A DNA stretch of 64,000 nucleotides from NCBI RefSeq assembly GCF_009832745.1, contig NZ_VRMJ01000014.1, forward strand, positions 186,001-250,000, given 5' to 3'. Source of the stretch: Polaribacter septentrionalilitoris. GTDB lineage: Bacteria; Bacteroidota; Bacteroidia; Flavobacteriales; Flavobacteriaceae. A model generated the notes under the pieces. That model worked only from the letters and a program-made list of their open reading frames with translations, ran no database searches and had not been told where the DNA came from. A program made the translations under genes and the position numbers. How positions within the stretch are numbered: position 1 is the first letter of the stretch; every line of letters starts with the position of its first letter. Of the stretch, positions 17,568 through 27,600 are shown piece by piece.

Positions 17568-19034
17568 TTGAAAGCACCTACTAATTTACCCATCTTTTCT
17601 TCTTACGAATTTGATTCAAGGTTTTACGATGAAATTTTTACGGATAACAATGAAGTAAGAAAAGTGTATGAAACTTTATTTAACTTATTTAATGGTTACT
17701 CTATTGATGATTTTGTGAATTTAAATGACAAAGCCAAAGATGCTTTTTTTAATCAGGGAATTACTTTTCAAGTGTATGGAGATCAAGAAACGAAAGAAAA
17801 AATATTTCCTTTTGATTTGTTTCCAAGAATTATAGGAAACAAAGAATGGTGTAAAATAGAAGCAGGAGCTTTGCAACGTAGTAAGGCTTTAAATGAGTTT
17901 TTATGGGATTTATATCATGATCAAAAAATAATTAAAGACGGTATTGTTCCTATAGAATTAATAAACTCATCTGTAAATTACTTGAAACAAATGAAGGGTT
18001 TTAATCCTCCTGGAGGAATTTACAACCATGTTTCTGGTACAGATTTAATTAAACATTCAGATGGCGAGTATTATGTATTAGAAGACAATATTAGATGTCC
18101 TTCTGGTGTAAGTTATGTGGTTGGAAATAGAGATGCTTTAAAGAGAACATTATTTGGAGTTTTTAACCATTATCAATCGTATAACGTATCAGATTATGGA
18201 CAGAATTTATTAGAAATTATAGAATCTGTTAAGCCAAAAGGAGTAGATGTTCCAAAATGTGTTGTGTTAACGCCAGGTGTTTATAATTCAGCTTATTATG
18301 AACATTCGTTTTTAGCAAAGCAAATGGGAGTAGAATTGGTTGAAGGACGAGATTTGTTTATAGAAAATGATTTTGTATACATGAAAACCATTAAGGGTTT
18401 AGAAAGAGTAGATGTAATTTACAGACGTGTAGACGATTTATTTATAGATCCTTTAGAGTTTAAAAAGGATTCTTTGTTAGGTGTACCAGGATTGTTTAAA
18501 AGCTACATGAAAGGGAAAGTTTGTTTGGTAAATGCACCAGGAACTGGAGTTGCAGATGACAAAGCCATTTATACCTACATGCCACAAATTATCAAATATT
18601 ATTTAGATGAAGAACCTATTTTAAACAATGTGTATACGTATCATTGTAGTAGACCTGATGAGCTCAAATATGTTTTAGAAAATGTAGATAAATTGGTAAT
18701 TAAACCTGTGGATGAATCTGGTGGTTATGGTATTTCTATAGGAAACAAATTGACCAAAGAAGAAATAGAAAAAGTAAAAGTCACAGTTAAAGAAGATCCA
18801 AGAAAATATATTGCACAACCTATAATGTCTTTATCTACACATGCTACTTATATTGAAGAAGAGCAATCTTTTGAACCAAGACATGTAGATTTAAGAACCT
18901 TTACTTTATTAGGAAAAGATAAAGATTTTGTATTAAAAGGAGGTTTGACAAGAGTTGCTTTAAAAAGAGGGAATTTGGTAGTTAATTCATCACAAGGAGG
19001 AGGATCTAAAGATACTTGGGTATTAAAAAAATAA
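17568..19034 (+). CDS. Circularly permuted type 2 ATP-grasp protein (stand-alone)
   Basis: A 488-residue protein matching the ATP-grasp half of the fused protein at 11409-13973 but without alpha-E. The ATP-binding and acceptor motifs are intact: VLEDNIRCPSGVSYVVGNR, VIYRRVDDLFIDPLEF, the glycine-rich KPVDESGGYG (near residue 382), FEPRHVDLRTFTLLG and a final GGGSKDTWVL. I place the start at the TTG codon at 17568 (TTG AAA GCA). The ATG at 17505 would add a hydrophobic 21-residue leader and lies where the promoter should be; other genes here also begin TTG-AA. It is followed 9 nt later by an alpha-E gene, so the pair reproduces the fused protein in two pieces. Confidence 0.85.
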   Translation: MKAPTNLPIFSSYEFDSRFYDEIFTDNNEVRKVYETLFNLFNGYSIDDFVNLNDKAKDAFFNQGITFQVYGDQETKEKIFPFDLFPRIIGNKEWCKIEAGALQRSKALNEFLWDLYHDQKIIKDGIVPIELINSSVNYLKQMKGFNPPGGIYNHVSGTDLIKHSDGEYYVLEDNIRCPSGVSYVVGNRDALKRTLFGVFNHYQSYNVSDYGQNLLEIIESVKPKGVDVPKCVVLTPGVYNSAYYEHSFLAKQMGVELVEGRDLFIENDFVYMKTIKGLERVDVIYRRVDDLFIDPLEFKKDSLLGVPGLFKSYMKGKVCLVNAPGTGVADDKAIYTYMPQIIKYYLDEEPILNNVYTYHCSRPDELKYVLENVDKLVIKPVDESGGYGISIGNKLTKEEIEKVKVTVKEDPRKYIAQPIMSLSTHATYIEEEQSFEPRHVDLRTFTLLGKDKDFVLKGGLTRVALKRGNLVVNSSQGGGSKDTWVLKK

Positions 19035-19043
19035 AACAGTTTT

Positions 19044-19994
19044 ATGTTAGCAAGAGTAGCCAATAATTTATTTTGGATGGGGCGTTATTTAGAGCGCTCA
19101 GAACATATCGCAAGATATATGAATGTCAATTACTTTTCATCTTTAGATGCACCTACAGAATTGTCTCAATCTAGACAGTTTGTGCTGCGTTCTATGTTAT
19201 TTGTAGCAGATGAAGAAGAGTTAAAAGAAGGTAAAGAGTTGGATGAGAGAAAAGTACTGTTTGATATTGGGTTAAACCCTGACAAACAGTTTTCTATCTT
19301 AACATCGATACAAAATGCACAACAAAACGCAAACGGAGCAAGAGATTTAATTTCTACGGAATTATATGAGTCTATAAACACCTTAAACAGAACCGTAAAA
19401 AACTACGATAAAGATCGATTTGTAAAAAATGGATTGTTTGAATTTACAACAATGATTACTGCAAACATTCCATCTTTAAGAACAAAAATTAGAGGAACAC
19501 TTTTACATGATGAAGTCTATGCAATTATAATGTTGGGTATTTATATTGAAAGAGCCAATCAAGTTATTAGAATTGTTAACTCTAAATACAATGATGCATT
19601 GGTAGAAAAAGTAAATTCTGGAGCATCTGTTACAACAAGTTACGAGTGGACTACCTTGTTAAAATGCGTGCAAACTTATGATATGATGCGCAGGTACTAT
19701 AGAAAAATACCATCAAGCAATAATGTGCTAGATTTCTTAATTTTAAATCCATATTGTCCGCGTTCAATTATGAATTCTCTAAATAATATTCAGCACTATA
19801 TTGGTTTTTTATCAAAAGATGAAATACCACCTAAAGATACAGCTGCATTCTTTATTGGTAAATTAAAATGTAAGCATCAGTATACAACAATAGAAGATGT
19901 ACAAGAAAATCTAAAAGATTATATCGAAAAATTAGTAGAAGATTTATCTTTAGTAGGTGAAAAAATGCATGAAGATTATTTTAGTTTGTATTAA
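19044..19994 (+). CDS. Alpha-E domain protein
   Basis: A 316-residue all-helical alpha-E protein opening with the family signature MLARVANNLFWMGRYLERSEH. Alpha-E domains occur with circularly permuted ATP-grasp ligases and transglutaminases and are thought to support the peptide-ligation reaction; no catalytic role is proven. It is the second gene of the plus-strand pair. Its stop codon is only 3 nt from the aroB stop on the other strand, and a small inverted repeat TTTGTA/TACAAA (19985-19990 and 19999-20004) spans both stops. Confidence 0.87.
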   Translation: MLARVANNLFWMGRYLERSEHIARYMNVNYFSSLDAPTELSQSRQFVLRSMLFVADEEELKEGKELDERKVLFDIGLNPDKQFSILTSIQNAQQNANGARDLISTELYESINTLNRTVKNYDKDRFVKNGLFEFTTMITANIPSLRTKIRGTLLHDEVYAIIMLGIYIERANQVIRIVNSKYNDALVEKVNSGASVTTSYEWTTLLKCVQTYDMMRRYYRKIPSSNNVLDFLILNPYCPRSIMNSLNNIQHYIGFLSKDEIPPKDTAAFFIGKLKCKHQYTTIEDVQENLKDYIEKLVEDLSLVGEKMHEDYFSLY

Positions 19995-19997
19995 TTT

Positions 19998-21056
19998 TTA
20001 CAAATTATAAAACTCCATACTTTCAACAATCAATTCTTCAGAAACTTTACAGTCTAATTTAAAATTTTCGTAATCGTTTAAAAGCACAAAGTTTACTTGT
20101 CCGTTTACGTTTTTCTTATCATGTTTCAGTAATTCCATAATAGCAACAAAATCTTCTTTTAAAAGATTTATTTTATCGTAGATAGATAAAACTACATCTT
20201 TTACTTCTGCAACTTTTTCTGCGGGAAAACCTAATAATTTAGAAGACATATAACTTTCGCAAACCATACCAATTGCAATAGCTTCACCATGAGTTAAGTT
20301 TTCTTTGTTTTCAGATTCTAAGTAAAAAGACTCTATTGCATGCCCTAAAGTATGACCAAAATTTAAAATCTTACGTAAACTTTGTTCTTTGGGGTCTTCT
20401 AGAACAACTTCGTTTTTAATTTCAATAGATCTAAATATTAAGTCTTTAATATGTAGTCCTTTATTTTGTTTAATTTCATTAAATAGGTTAATATCGTAAG
20501 TAACACCATATTTAATAATTTCAGCCATTCCAGATTTTATTTCTCTTTCTTTAACAGTAGATAAATATAAATCATCAACAATAACCATTTCTGGATTTGC
20601 AAACAAACCAATTTGGTTTTTCAAAACCCCTAAATCTACACCAGTTTTTCCACCTACAGAAGCATCCACCATTGATAATAAAGTGGTTGGTACATTCACA
20701 AAATCGATTCCACGTTTAAAACAAGAAGCCACAAAGCCACCTAAATCAGTAATTACGCCACCACCTAAAGTAATTAAAAGGCTTTTTCTATCACCACCTA
20801 ATTCTGTAATAGCGTTCCAAACACCAATACAAGTTTCTAGGTTTTTATTAATTTCTCCAGATTCAATTTCTATTACTTCAATCCTGTTTTCTGCACTAAA
20901 ATTTCTTATAAATTTAGGATAACAATGCTCAAAAGTATTCTCATCAACCAAAATAAAAATGGTAGAATAGTTATTTTTTTTAACTAAATTAGAAAGTGCT
21001 TTGTAGCCTTTTTCTTGAAAATGAACAGGATACGTAACTGCTTGTATGGTTTTCAT
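19998..21056 (-). CDS. aroB: 3-dehydroquinate synthase
   Basis: A 352-residue AroB, the second enzyme of the shikimate pathway, converting DAHP to 3-dehydroquinate with NAD and a divalent metal. Family motifs are present: GGGVITDLGGFVASCFKRG (nucleotide-binding glycines), VPTTLLSMVDASVGGKTGVD, and the metal-ligand segment NFGHTLGHAIE with HGEAIAIGM. I start at the ATG at 21056 rather than the TTG one codon earlier. It is monocistronic, convergent with the alpha-E gene and divergent from proline dehydrogenase. Confidence 0.95.
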   Translation of the reverse strand: MKTIQAVTYPVHFQEKGYKALSNLVKKNNYSTIFILVDENTFEHCYPKFIRNFSAENRIEVIEIESGEINKNLETCIGVWNAITELGGDRKSLLITLGGGVITDLGGFVASCFKRGIDFVNVPTTLLSMVDASVGGKTGVDLGVLKNQIGLFANPEMVIVDDLYLSTVKEREIKSGMAEIIKYGVTYDINLFNEIKQNKGLHIKDLIFRSIEIKNEVVLEDPKEQSLRKILNFGHTLGHAIESFYLESENKENLTHGEAIAIGMVCESYMSSKLLGFPAEKVAEVKDVVLSIYDKINLLKEDFVAIMELLKHDKKNVNGQVNFVLLNDYENFKLDCKVSEELIVESMEFYNL

Positions 21057-21117
21057 CAATTAAATAATTATGCTTGCAAATTAAATAGAAATTATTCAAA
21101 TATTACCATTCAATAGC

Positions 21118-21125
21118 TATATTTG
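21118..21125 (+). promoter_or_regulatory. -7 box of the proline dehydrogenase operon
   Basis: TATATTTG matches TAnnTTTG and lies 21 nt before the ATG at 21147. No TTG -33 element is clear. Confidence 0.5.
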
Positions 21126-21146
21126 TTTTACTAAATCGATATAGTT

Positions 21147-22310
21147 ATGAACCTTTTTGATAATACAGAAGTTGCATTTGCTTTAAAATCGGATTCACAG
21201 TTAGAGCGTGCCTATTTTTTATTTAAAATGATACAAAATGAACCTATGGTTCGAATTGGTTCTGCTGTAACCAATTTTGCTTTAAAAGTTCATTTGCCTG
21301 TAGAGGGCTTAATTCGCTCTACAGTTTTCGATCATTTTTGTGGCGGCGTTACTGAAGAAGACTGTTTGCCTATTATAGATAATATGTACAAAAATGGTAA
21401 TGTGCATAGTGTATTAGATTATTCTGTAGAGGGGAAAGATCAAGAAGTTAGTTTTGATGGTGCTTTAGAAAAGATTTTAAAAATCATTAATTTTTGCGAA
21501 GAAAAAAAAGCAATTCCTTATGCGGTTTTTAAACCTTCTGGATTTGGACGTTTTGCTTTGTATCAAAAAAAATCAGAGGGCAAAGAATTATCAACAGAAG
21601 AAAAAGAGGAGTGGAATAGAGTAGTGGCGCGTTATCATAAAGTTTGTGAGGCAGCTATTAAAAAAGATGTTCCGTTGTTGATAGATGCCGAAGAAAGTTG
21701 GATGCAAAAAGCTGCAGATGAGTTGATTGAAGAATTAATGGAAATCTACAACACCAAAAAAGCGATTGTTTTTAATACGCTTCAAATGTACAGACATGAT
21801 CGGTTAGAATATTTAAAACATTTACATGCTAAAGCCCACCAAAAGGGTTTTTACATTGGGTTAAAAGTAGTTAGAGGAGCCTATATGGAAAAAGAACGCG
21901 AGAGAGCAGAAGAAATGGGGTATCCATCTCCAATATGTGAAAACAAAGAAGCAACAGATGTTAATTTTGATGCAGCTATAAAGTATATGATGGATCATAA
22001 AAAAATGGCTTTATTTGCAGGTACTCATAATGAAGAAAGTTCTTATTTGTTGATGGATTTAGCTAAAAAACACAAAATTAAAGAAGATGACAAAAGACTT
22101 TGGTTTGGTCAATTATTTGGTATGAGTGACCATATTAGTTACAATTTAGCAAATCAAGGATATAATGTAGCCAAGTACCTGCCTTTTGGACCAGTTAGAG
22201 ATGTAATGCCATACTTAATTCGAAGAGCAGAAGAAAATACGTCTGTAGCAGGACAAACAAGTAGAGAGTTAAATTTATTAAAAACAGAACGTAAACGTAG
22301 AAAATTATAA
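21147..22310 (+). CDS. Proline dehydrogenase (monofunctional)
   Basis: A 387-residue FAD-dependent PRODH barrel, oxidising proline to pyrroline-5-carboxylate and passing electrons to the quinone pool. Signature segments are AVFKPSGFGR, IGLKVVRGAYMEKER, FAGTHNEES and, near the C-terminus, YLPFGPVRDVMPYLIRRAEEN, whose paired arginines bind the substrate carboxylate. It is the stand-alone form, without the P5C dehydrogenase domain of PutA. Its TAA overlaps the ATG of the next gene by one base (TAATG), indicating translational coupling. Confidence 0.9.
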   Translation: MNLFDNTEVAFALKSDSQLERAYFLFKMIQNEPMVRIGSAVTNFALKVHLPVEGLIRSTVFDHFCGGVTEEDCLPIIDNMYKNGNVHSVLDYSVEGKDQEVSFDGALEKILKIINFCEEKKAIPYAVFKPSGFGRFALYQKKSEGKELSTEEKEEWNRVVARYHKVCEAAIKKDVPLLIDAEESWMQKAADELIEELMEIYNTKKAIVFNTLQMYRHDRLEYLKHLHAKAHQKGFYIGLKVVRGAYMEKERERAEEMGYPSPICENKEATDVNFDAAIKYMMDHKKMALFAGTHNEESSYLLMDLAKKHKIKEDDKRLWFGQLFGMSDHISYNLANQGYNVAKYLPFGPVRDVMPYLIRRAEENTSVAGQTSRELNLLKTERKRRKL

Positions 22311-22615
22311 TGAACAGCGTAGAAGAAATTAAAGTATTGTTACACAAAAATAAATTGAGGTTGATTCAAGAGTTATCTCAAAGTAAGGAAGCAATGCATC
22401 TTATCCGTAAATCTATGCACACTCATTTATTGCCAGAAGAAAAAGAAAAAATTAAAATACAGTTATTAGATATCTGTAAATCAATTCCAGCTTTAGCGGT
22501 ATTTCTACTTCCTGGAGGCGCATTATTATTGCCGCTATTAATCAAATTAATTCCAGATATTTTGCCATCAGCTTTTCAAGACGATCCAGACTCAGATGAT
22601 GGTACTTCATTATAA
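22310..22615 (+). CDS. Small LETM1-like protein
   Basis: A 101-residue protein coupled to proline dehydrogenase. Residues about 57-88 read IPALAVFLLPGGALLLPLLI and then KLIPDILPSAFQDD. This closely resembles the membrane-proximal core of the LETM1 family (mitochondrial cation/proton exchange or ribosome-binding proteins), in which '..LLP...KLFPNMLPSTF' is the hallmark. The N-terminal half is charged and helical. It has only one hydrophobic segment, so it is a minimal LETM1-like unit. The function is unknown; coupling to a membrane-linked dehydrogenase suggests a role at the inner membrane. Confidence 0.65.
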   Translation: MNSVEEIKVLLHKNKLRLIQELSQSKEAMHLIRKSMHTHLLPEEKEKIKIQLLDICKSIPALAVFLLPGGALLLPLLIKLIPDILPSAFQDDPDSDDGTSL

Positions 22616-22704
22616 TTAAAAGTTGAGTAAGACTTGTTTTATTAACTACAATTTTTTGTTTTCAACATGTTTATTTTAAACTTTTTAAAATTCATTTTTC
22701 ATTA

Positions 22705-22738
22705 TTTGTTATTAATAACTAAGAAAAGGCTACTTTTG
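22705..22738 (+). promoter_or_regulatory. Promoter of typA
   Basis: TTTG (22705-22708) and TACTTTTG (22731-22738, TAnnTTTG) are 22 nt apart; CA follows. The start would be near 22745, giving a leader of about 16 nt before the ATG at 22761. GAAGG at 22751-22755 is weakly Shine-Dalgarno-like. Confidence 0.55.
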
Positions 22739-22760
22739 CACGAAATTTAAGAAGGCACAT

Positions 22761-24533
22761 ATGCAATCAATAAGAAACATCGCAATTATTGCGCACGTTG
22801 ACCACGGAAAAACAACCTTAGTAGACAAAATAATAGATCAAGCAAAAATCTTAGATGATCGTAAAGAACGTACAGATTTATTGTTAGATAATAACGATTT
22901 AGAAAGAGAAAGAGGAATTACAATTCTATCTAAAAACGTTTCTGTAAATTATAAAGGTGTAAAAATTAATGTAATTGACACACCTGGTCACGCCGATTTT
23001 GGAGGAGAAGTAGAGCGTGTTTTAAAAATGGCTGATGGTGTTTTATTATTAGTTGATGCTTTTGAAGGGCCTATGCCACAAACTCGTTTTGTATTAGGTA
23101 AAGCTATTGAATTGGGTTTAACTCCAATTGTAGTTGTAAATAAAGTTGACAAAGAAAACTGTACACCAGATTTAGTACATGAAAAAGTTTTTGATTTAAT
23201 GTTTGCTTTAGAAGCATCAGAAGAGCAATTAGACTTTACTACAATTTATGGTTCTGCAAAAAATGGATGGATGTCTACAGATTGGCAAGAACCAAAAGAA
23301 AATATATTAGATTTATTAGACGCTGTTTTAGAATCTATTCCAGAAGCACCATATAGAGAAGGTTCTCCTCAAATGCAAATTACATCTTTAGACTTTTCTG
23401 CTTTTACAGGTAGAATTGCAATTGGACGTGTTTTTAGAGGAGATTTAGAAATTGCCAAAGATTATATGTTAATGAAAGCTGATGGCTCTACTAAAAAAGT
23501 GAGAATCAAAGAATTACATGTTTTTGAGGGGATGGGTAAAGCTTCAGTAGAAAAAGTTCGTTCTGGAGATATTTGTGCTATAACTGGGATAGAAGGTTTT
23601 GAAATTGGTGATACAATTGCAGATTTAGAAAATCCAGAGGCCTTACCAAGAATAGAAGTTGATCAACCTACAATGAGTATGTTGTTTACCATTAACAATT
23701 CTCCTTTCTTTGGTAAAGAGGGTAAATTTGTAACTTCTCGTCATTTACGTGACAGATTGTTTAAAGAAATGGAAAAAAACTTAGCGTTAAGAGTTGACAC
23801 TACTGATTCTGAGGATAAATTTAATGTTTTCGGACGTGGAGTTTTACACTTATCTGTTTTGATTGAGACCATGCGTAGAGAAGGTTATGAGTTACAAGTT
23901 GGTCGTCCACAAGTAATCCTTAAGGAGATTGATGGCGTAAAATCAGAACCTTATGAAACCTTATCTATTGATGTTCCTGAAGATGTTGCTTCTAAAGCAA
24001 TTAACTTAGTTTCTCTAAGAAAGGGAGATTTACTAGTAATGGAGCCAAAAGGAGATTTACAACACCTAGAATTTACCATTCCTTCTAGAGGTTTAATTGG
24101 TTTACGTAATAAAATTTTAACAGCTACAGCTGGAACAGCAATTATAAATCACCGTTTTTCTGAATATGGCCCTTTTAAAGGAGAATTTTCTGAAGATATT
24201 AAAGGTGCAATAGTGTCTTCTGCAGCAGGTAAAGCAACTGCATATGCAATTGATAGATTACAAGATAGAGGAAGGTTTTTTATAGAACCAAATGAAGATA
24301 TTTATATTGGTCAAGTTGTTGGAGAAAACAGTAAAGATACTGATATGGGGGTAAATTTAATTAAAGGTAAAAAACTAACAAACGTTCGTTCTTCAGGAAC
24401 AGATGATAGTGTTAAGATTGCACCAAAAATTGATTTCTCTTTAGAAGAATGTATGGAGTATATTAAAACTGATGAATATTTAGAAGTTACACCTGCGAGT
24501 TTACGTATGCGTAAAATTTCTTTTAGACCATAG
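22761..24533 (+). CDS. typA: Translational GTPase TypA/BipA
   Basis: A 590-residue ribosome-binding GTPase, close to the normal length. G-motifs: AHVDHGKTT (11-19), RGITI (switch I), DTPGH, NKVD and GSAKNG. EF-G-like domains II, III and V follow, then the TypA-specific C-terminal domain (PSRGLIGLRNKILTATAG and RSSGTDD). It acts in stress- and cold-dependent ribosome assembly and translation. It is monocistronic, with its own promoter and a strong shared terminator. Confidence 0.95.
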   Translation: MQSIRNIAIIAHVDHGKTTLVDKIIDQAKILDDRKERTDLLLDNNDLERERGITILSKNVSVNYKGVKINVIDTPGHADFGGEVERVLKMADGVLLLVDAFEGPMPQTRFVLGKAIELGLTPIVVVNKVDKENCTPDLVHEKVFDLMFALEASEEQLDFTTIYGSAKNGWMSTDWQEPKENILDLLDAVLESIPEAPYREGSPQMQITSLDFSAFTGRIAIGRVFRGDLEIAKDYMLMKADGSTKKVRIKELHVFEGMGKASVEKVRSGDICAITGIEGFEIGDTIADLENPEALPRIEVDQPTMSMLFTINNSPFFGKEGKFVTSRHLRDRLFKEMEKNLALRVDTTDSEDKFNVFGRGVLHLSVLIETMRREGYELQVGRPQVILKEIDGVKSEPYETLSIDVPEDVASKAINLVSLRKGDLLVMEPKGDLQHLEFTIPSRGLIGLRNKILTATAGTAIINHRFSEYGPFKGEFSEDIKGAIVSSAAGKATAYAIDRLQDRGRFFIEPNEDIYIGQVVGENSKDTDMGVNLIKGKKLTNVRSSGTDDSVKIAPKIDFSLEECMEYIKTDEYLEVTPASLRMRKISFRP

Positions 24534-24554
24534 TTTAAATTTTATAACAATTAT

Positions 24555-24586
24555 AAAAGCTCAAGAATTTCTTCTTGAGCTTTTTT
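24555..24586. terminator. Bidirectional terminator between typA and the ABC-M1 gene
   Basis: AAAAGCTCAAGAA (24555-24567), loop TTTC, and TTCTTGAGCTTTT (24572-24584) form a perfect 13-bp stem ending in a T run. The A-rich left side makes it work for the opposite strand as well. Confidence 0.88.
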
Positions 24587-24600
24587 GGTTATAAATCTAA

Positions 24601-27600
24601 TTATTCTTCGAGTTCAACAATTTTTAAGTTATCATCCGGAATTCGATCTATTAATTTATTGTAAGGATCAATTCCGGCTTTTACAGGAATCTTATCAGTA
24701 GTAAAGGTAAATGTACTAATTCCTGGCTTTATCCAACGTTTTTCTAAAAATAAAGGAACTTTAGTTGTCATTCCCATTTCATTCTTAGTATCACGATCAA
24801 ATACAGCAATTTCAATCACATTGGGTTTTTCTCCTGTTTCTAAAAGTTTTCCATTTCCACCAAAGTAATTTTTTGCACTTTCTACTTCTAAGGTAACCTC
24901 ATACTCTGTGTCTGAAATTTTCTTGTAAGTTGCGTTTTTCACTTTATTGTTATAAATAGTAATTTTCTCAAAACTATCTTCTAGATAGTATTGTAAAGAA
25001 TCTGGAGTTACAGATTTCATATAACTATACCATTCAGTTGAAGTCGCAAATGGAGCTTTTTGTCTAAATTTAGCATCCTCCATAAATTTTTTGAATCCAC
25101 TGTTTAAAGTGTCTTCTCCAATTAAATCTTGCAAGCCATATAAAATTAATCCTCCTTTTCTGTACCAAACATATTGTTGGCTGTCATTGTCTAATAATGT
25201 TTTTTCAAACTTTCCTTCATTAGCTCTTCCTCTTAAATAACTATCCAATTCTCTTTTTAAGAAATCTTGCATTGCATCTATTCCATATTCTTTTTTCATT
25301 ACCATTAAAGAAGAATATTCTGCCATAGATTCAGAAATTTGATTAGAACCTCTAGTAGCTGAAGGTGTAATTTGATGTCCCCACCATTGATGTGCAACCT
25401 CATGAGAAGTAACCATGTACACATAATCTAAATCTTCAGGATCACTAAAATCTCCAACCCAACCAAAGCTTTCTGCATAAGGAACTGTATTTGGAAAAGA
25501 CTGAGCAAAAGTTGAGTATCTTGGAAATTCGATAATTCGCATTTGCTTGTATTGATAAGGACTGTAGTTTTTAGAAAAATAATCCAAAGAATGTTTTACA
25601 CCTTTTACAAATTTATCTAAGTTGTATTTATGTGTTGGGTGATGAAAAATTTCGATATTTACTTTTTCTCCATTCTCACCTGTCCAAACTTCTCTTAACA
25701 CATCATATCTCGCAGAAGAAATATTATAAAAGAAGTCCAGTTCACCAGTCATTTTATAATGATAATATTTACGTCCATTTTCTTCCCATTCTTTCTGTAA
25801 AATTCCTGGCATAATCGCAATTTGATCTAAATCAGTGCTTACAGTTCCTTCAAAAGTTATATAATCTGCATCATTATTAAATAATAAGTTGCTAGTGCCC
25901 CATTCATCATTTTGTTCTGGAAGTGAATAATCTTTGATGGGTAAATTGTGTTTTTTTCGATCTTGATCACTTGAGACTTCCCCTGCTGAATCATAACCAA
26001 ATGAAGGAAAATATCCATTATTCAAAAAAGTACCATTATAAACAATTTGAGAACCAGAACCTTCATTAGGAAATCCCTCAAAATAACGTGAAACTGTTAA
26101 TACCATGGAAACAGTATCATTTGGTTGCATCGTTTTGGGTAATTTGTAAATCTGATAGCCAAATTTTTCAAATTCTTTTTCTAAGACAGGTTTTTGATTA
26201 TCAATTAAGAACTTGTCCATTTTTTTCTTAAAACTAGACTTACCTCCCCAATTTAAATGCAAAGAATCTATTGGTTGATCAGATTTATTTACCATTATAA
26301 AGTTAGTGGTTATGGTTGCACTTCTTTCTTTAGGTAATAAATCTGCGTTGACTTTTACATCAATTATTTTAGGTTGATGAATTTTTGCATATTTACTCAA
26401 GGTTTTTTCATATTCAACTGCATTCATTGTTCCAGCATCAGAATTGGCATAGTAGTTTAAGGTTTTGGTATTGTAATTAATATAAAAACCAGAACCAATC
26501 CATAAAATTAAAGCAGTTATAATACTAACCAATGTTGCTCCTCTAAATCTTCTTTTTGCAATTTGAAATCTTGCTTTTCTTCCAGAGTCTGTTCCTCTTT
26601 TCCAAAATAGATAACCAATAAAAGTTAAAAAAGCACCACATGTCAACCAATAAAATCTAAACCAAAAAAGTGATTTACCAAAATGACCAAAACCATTCAT
26701 GTCAGATAATGTATATCCAGCTGAATATCCATAGAGGTATAGGTTGTTGTTAATTTCAGCAAAATTATTTAATCCGAATAAGAAAATCCAAATAGCAATA
26801 GCAATTACATGCCCCATAAATTTTTTAGACACAATAGAATGCACAAAAAATGCCATCATTATAAAAATGATATATCTTGGATATTCTATTAAATATAAGT
26901 CTGTGAAATATTTGCCAAATTCAAAATTGTAATATCCTTTTATGATTTGATTAAAAACACCACTTACCAAAACAAGATTTACTAAAACAAAAGCAACTAG
27001 TGCTAGTGCTAAAAATTTAGACCCATAAACAATTCTGTTTGGTAATGGCATGGATCCAAATATTTGATCATATCTTACACCACGTTCTCTATGTAATACT
27101 TCTCCAGTCATAAAAACGATGAGAATAAAAATGAGTATTACATAGGTAAAATCTTTTACTTCTAGCATATAATAAGTGAGTGGTAAAGACGGAGTTCCAT
27201 AATTTGGAAAACCAAACCAAGCATCAAAAAACAAGAAAGCTACACCAGCTGCTAAAATAGCTTTGAAGAAGTTGTCTCTGATAATATTCTTAAATTCTAG
27301 AAATGCTAGACTAAACAGTAACTTTATGTTTAAGGCACTAGAAAAATGCTTTGTAACAGAAGGAATTTTAATTAAAGCTGCATTAGAGTGAGATTGTTTC
27401 GCTTCTTTTTTCTTCTTTATTTTACCAAAGTTCTTGTTTAAGAAGCGCTGAAAATCAAAACGAAATAAAGTATAAAGAAATAAAATAACCCCTAAACCAA
27501 CCCATAAAAGACGATTCCAAATAATCATTCCATCAAAAGGAACAGTTAAGGTGTTTTGTTCTTCTGGTGTCCAGTATCTAGTTACATTGTTGAAAGTTCC

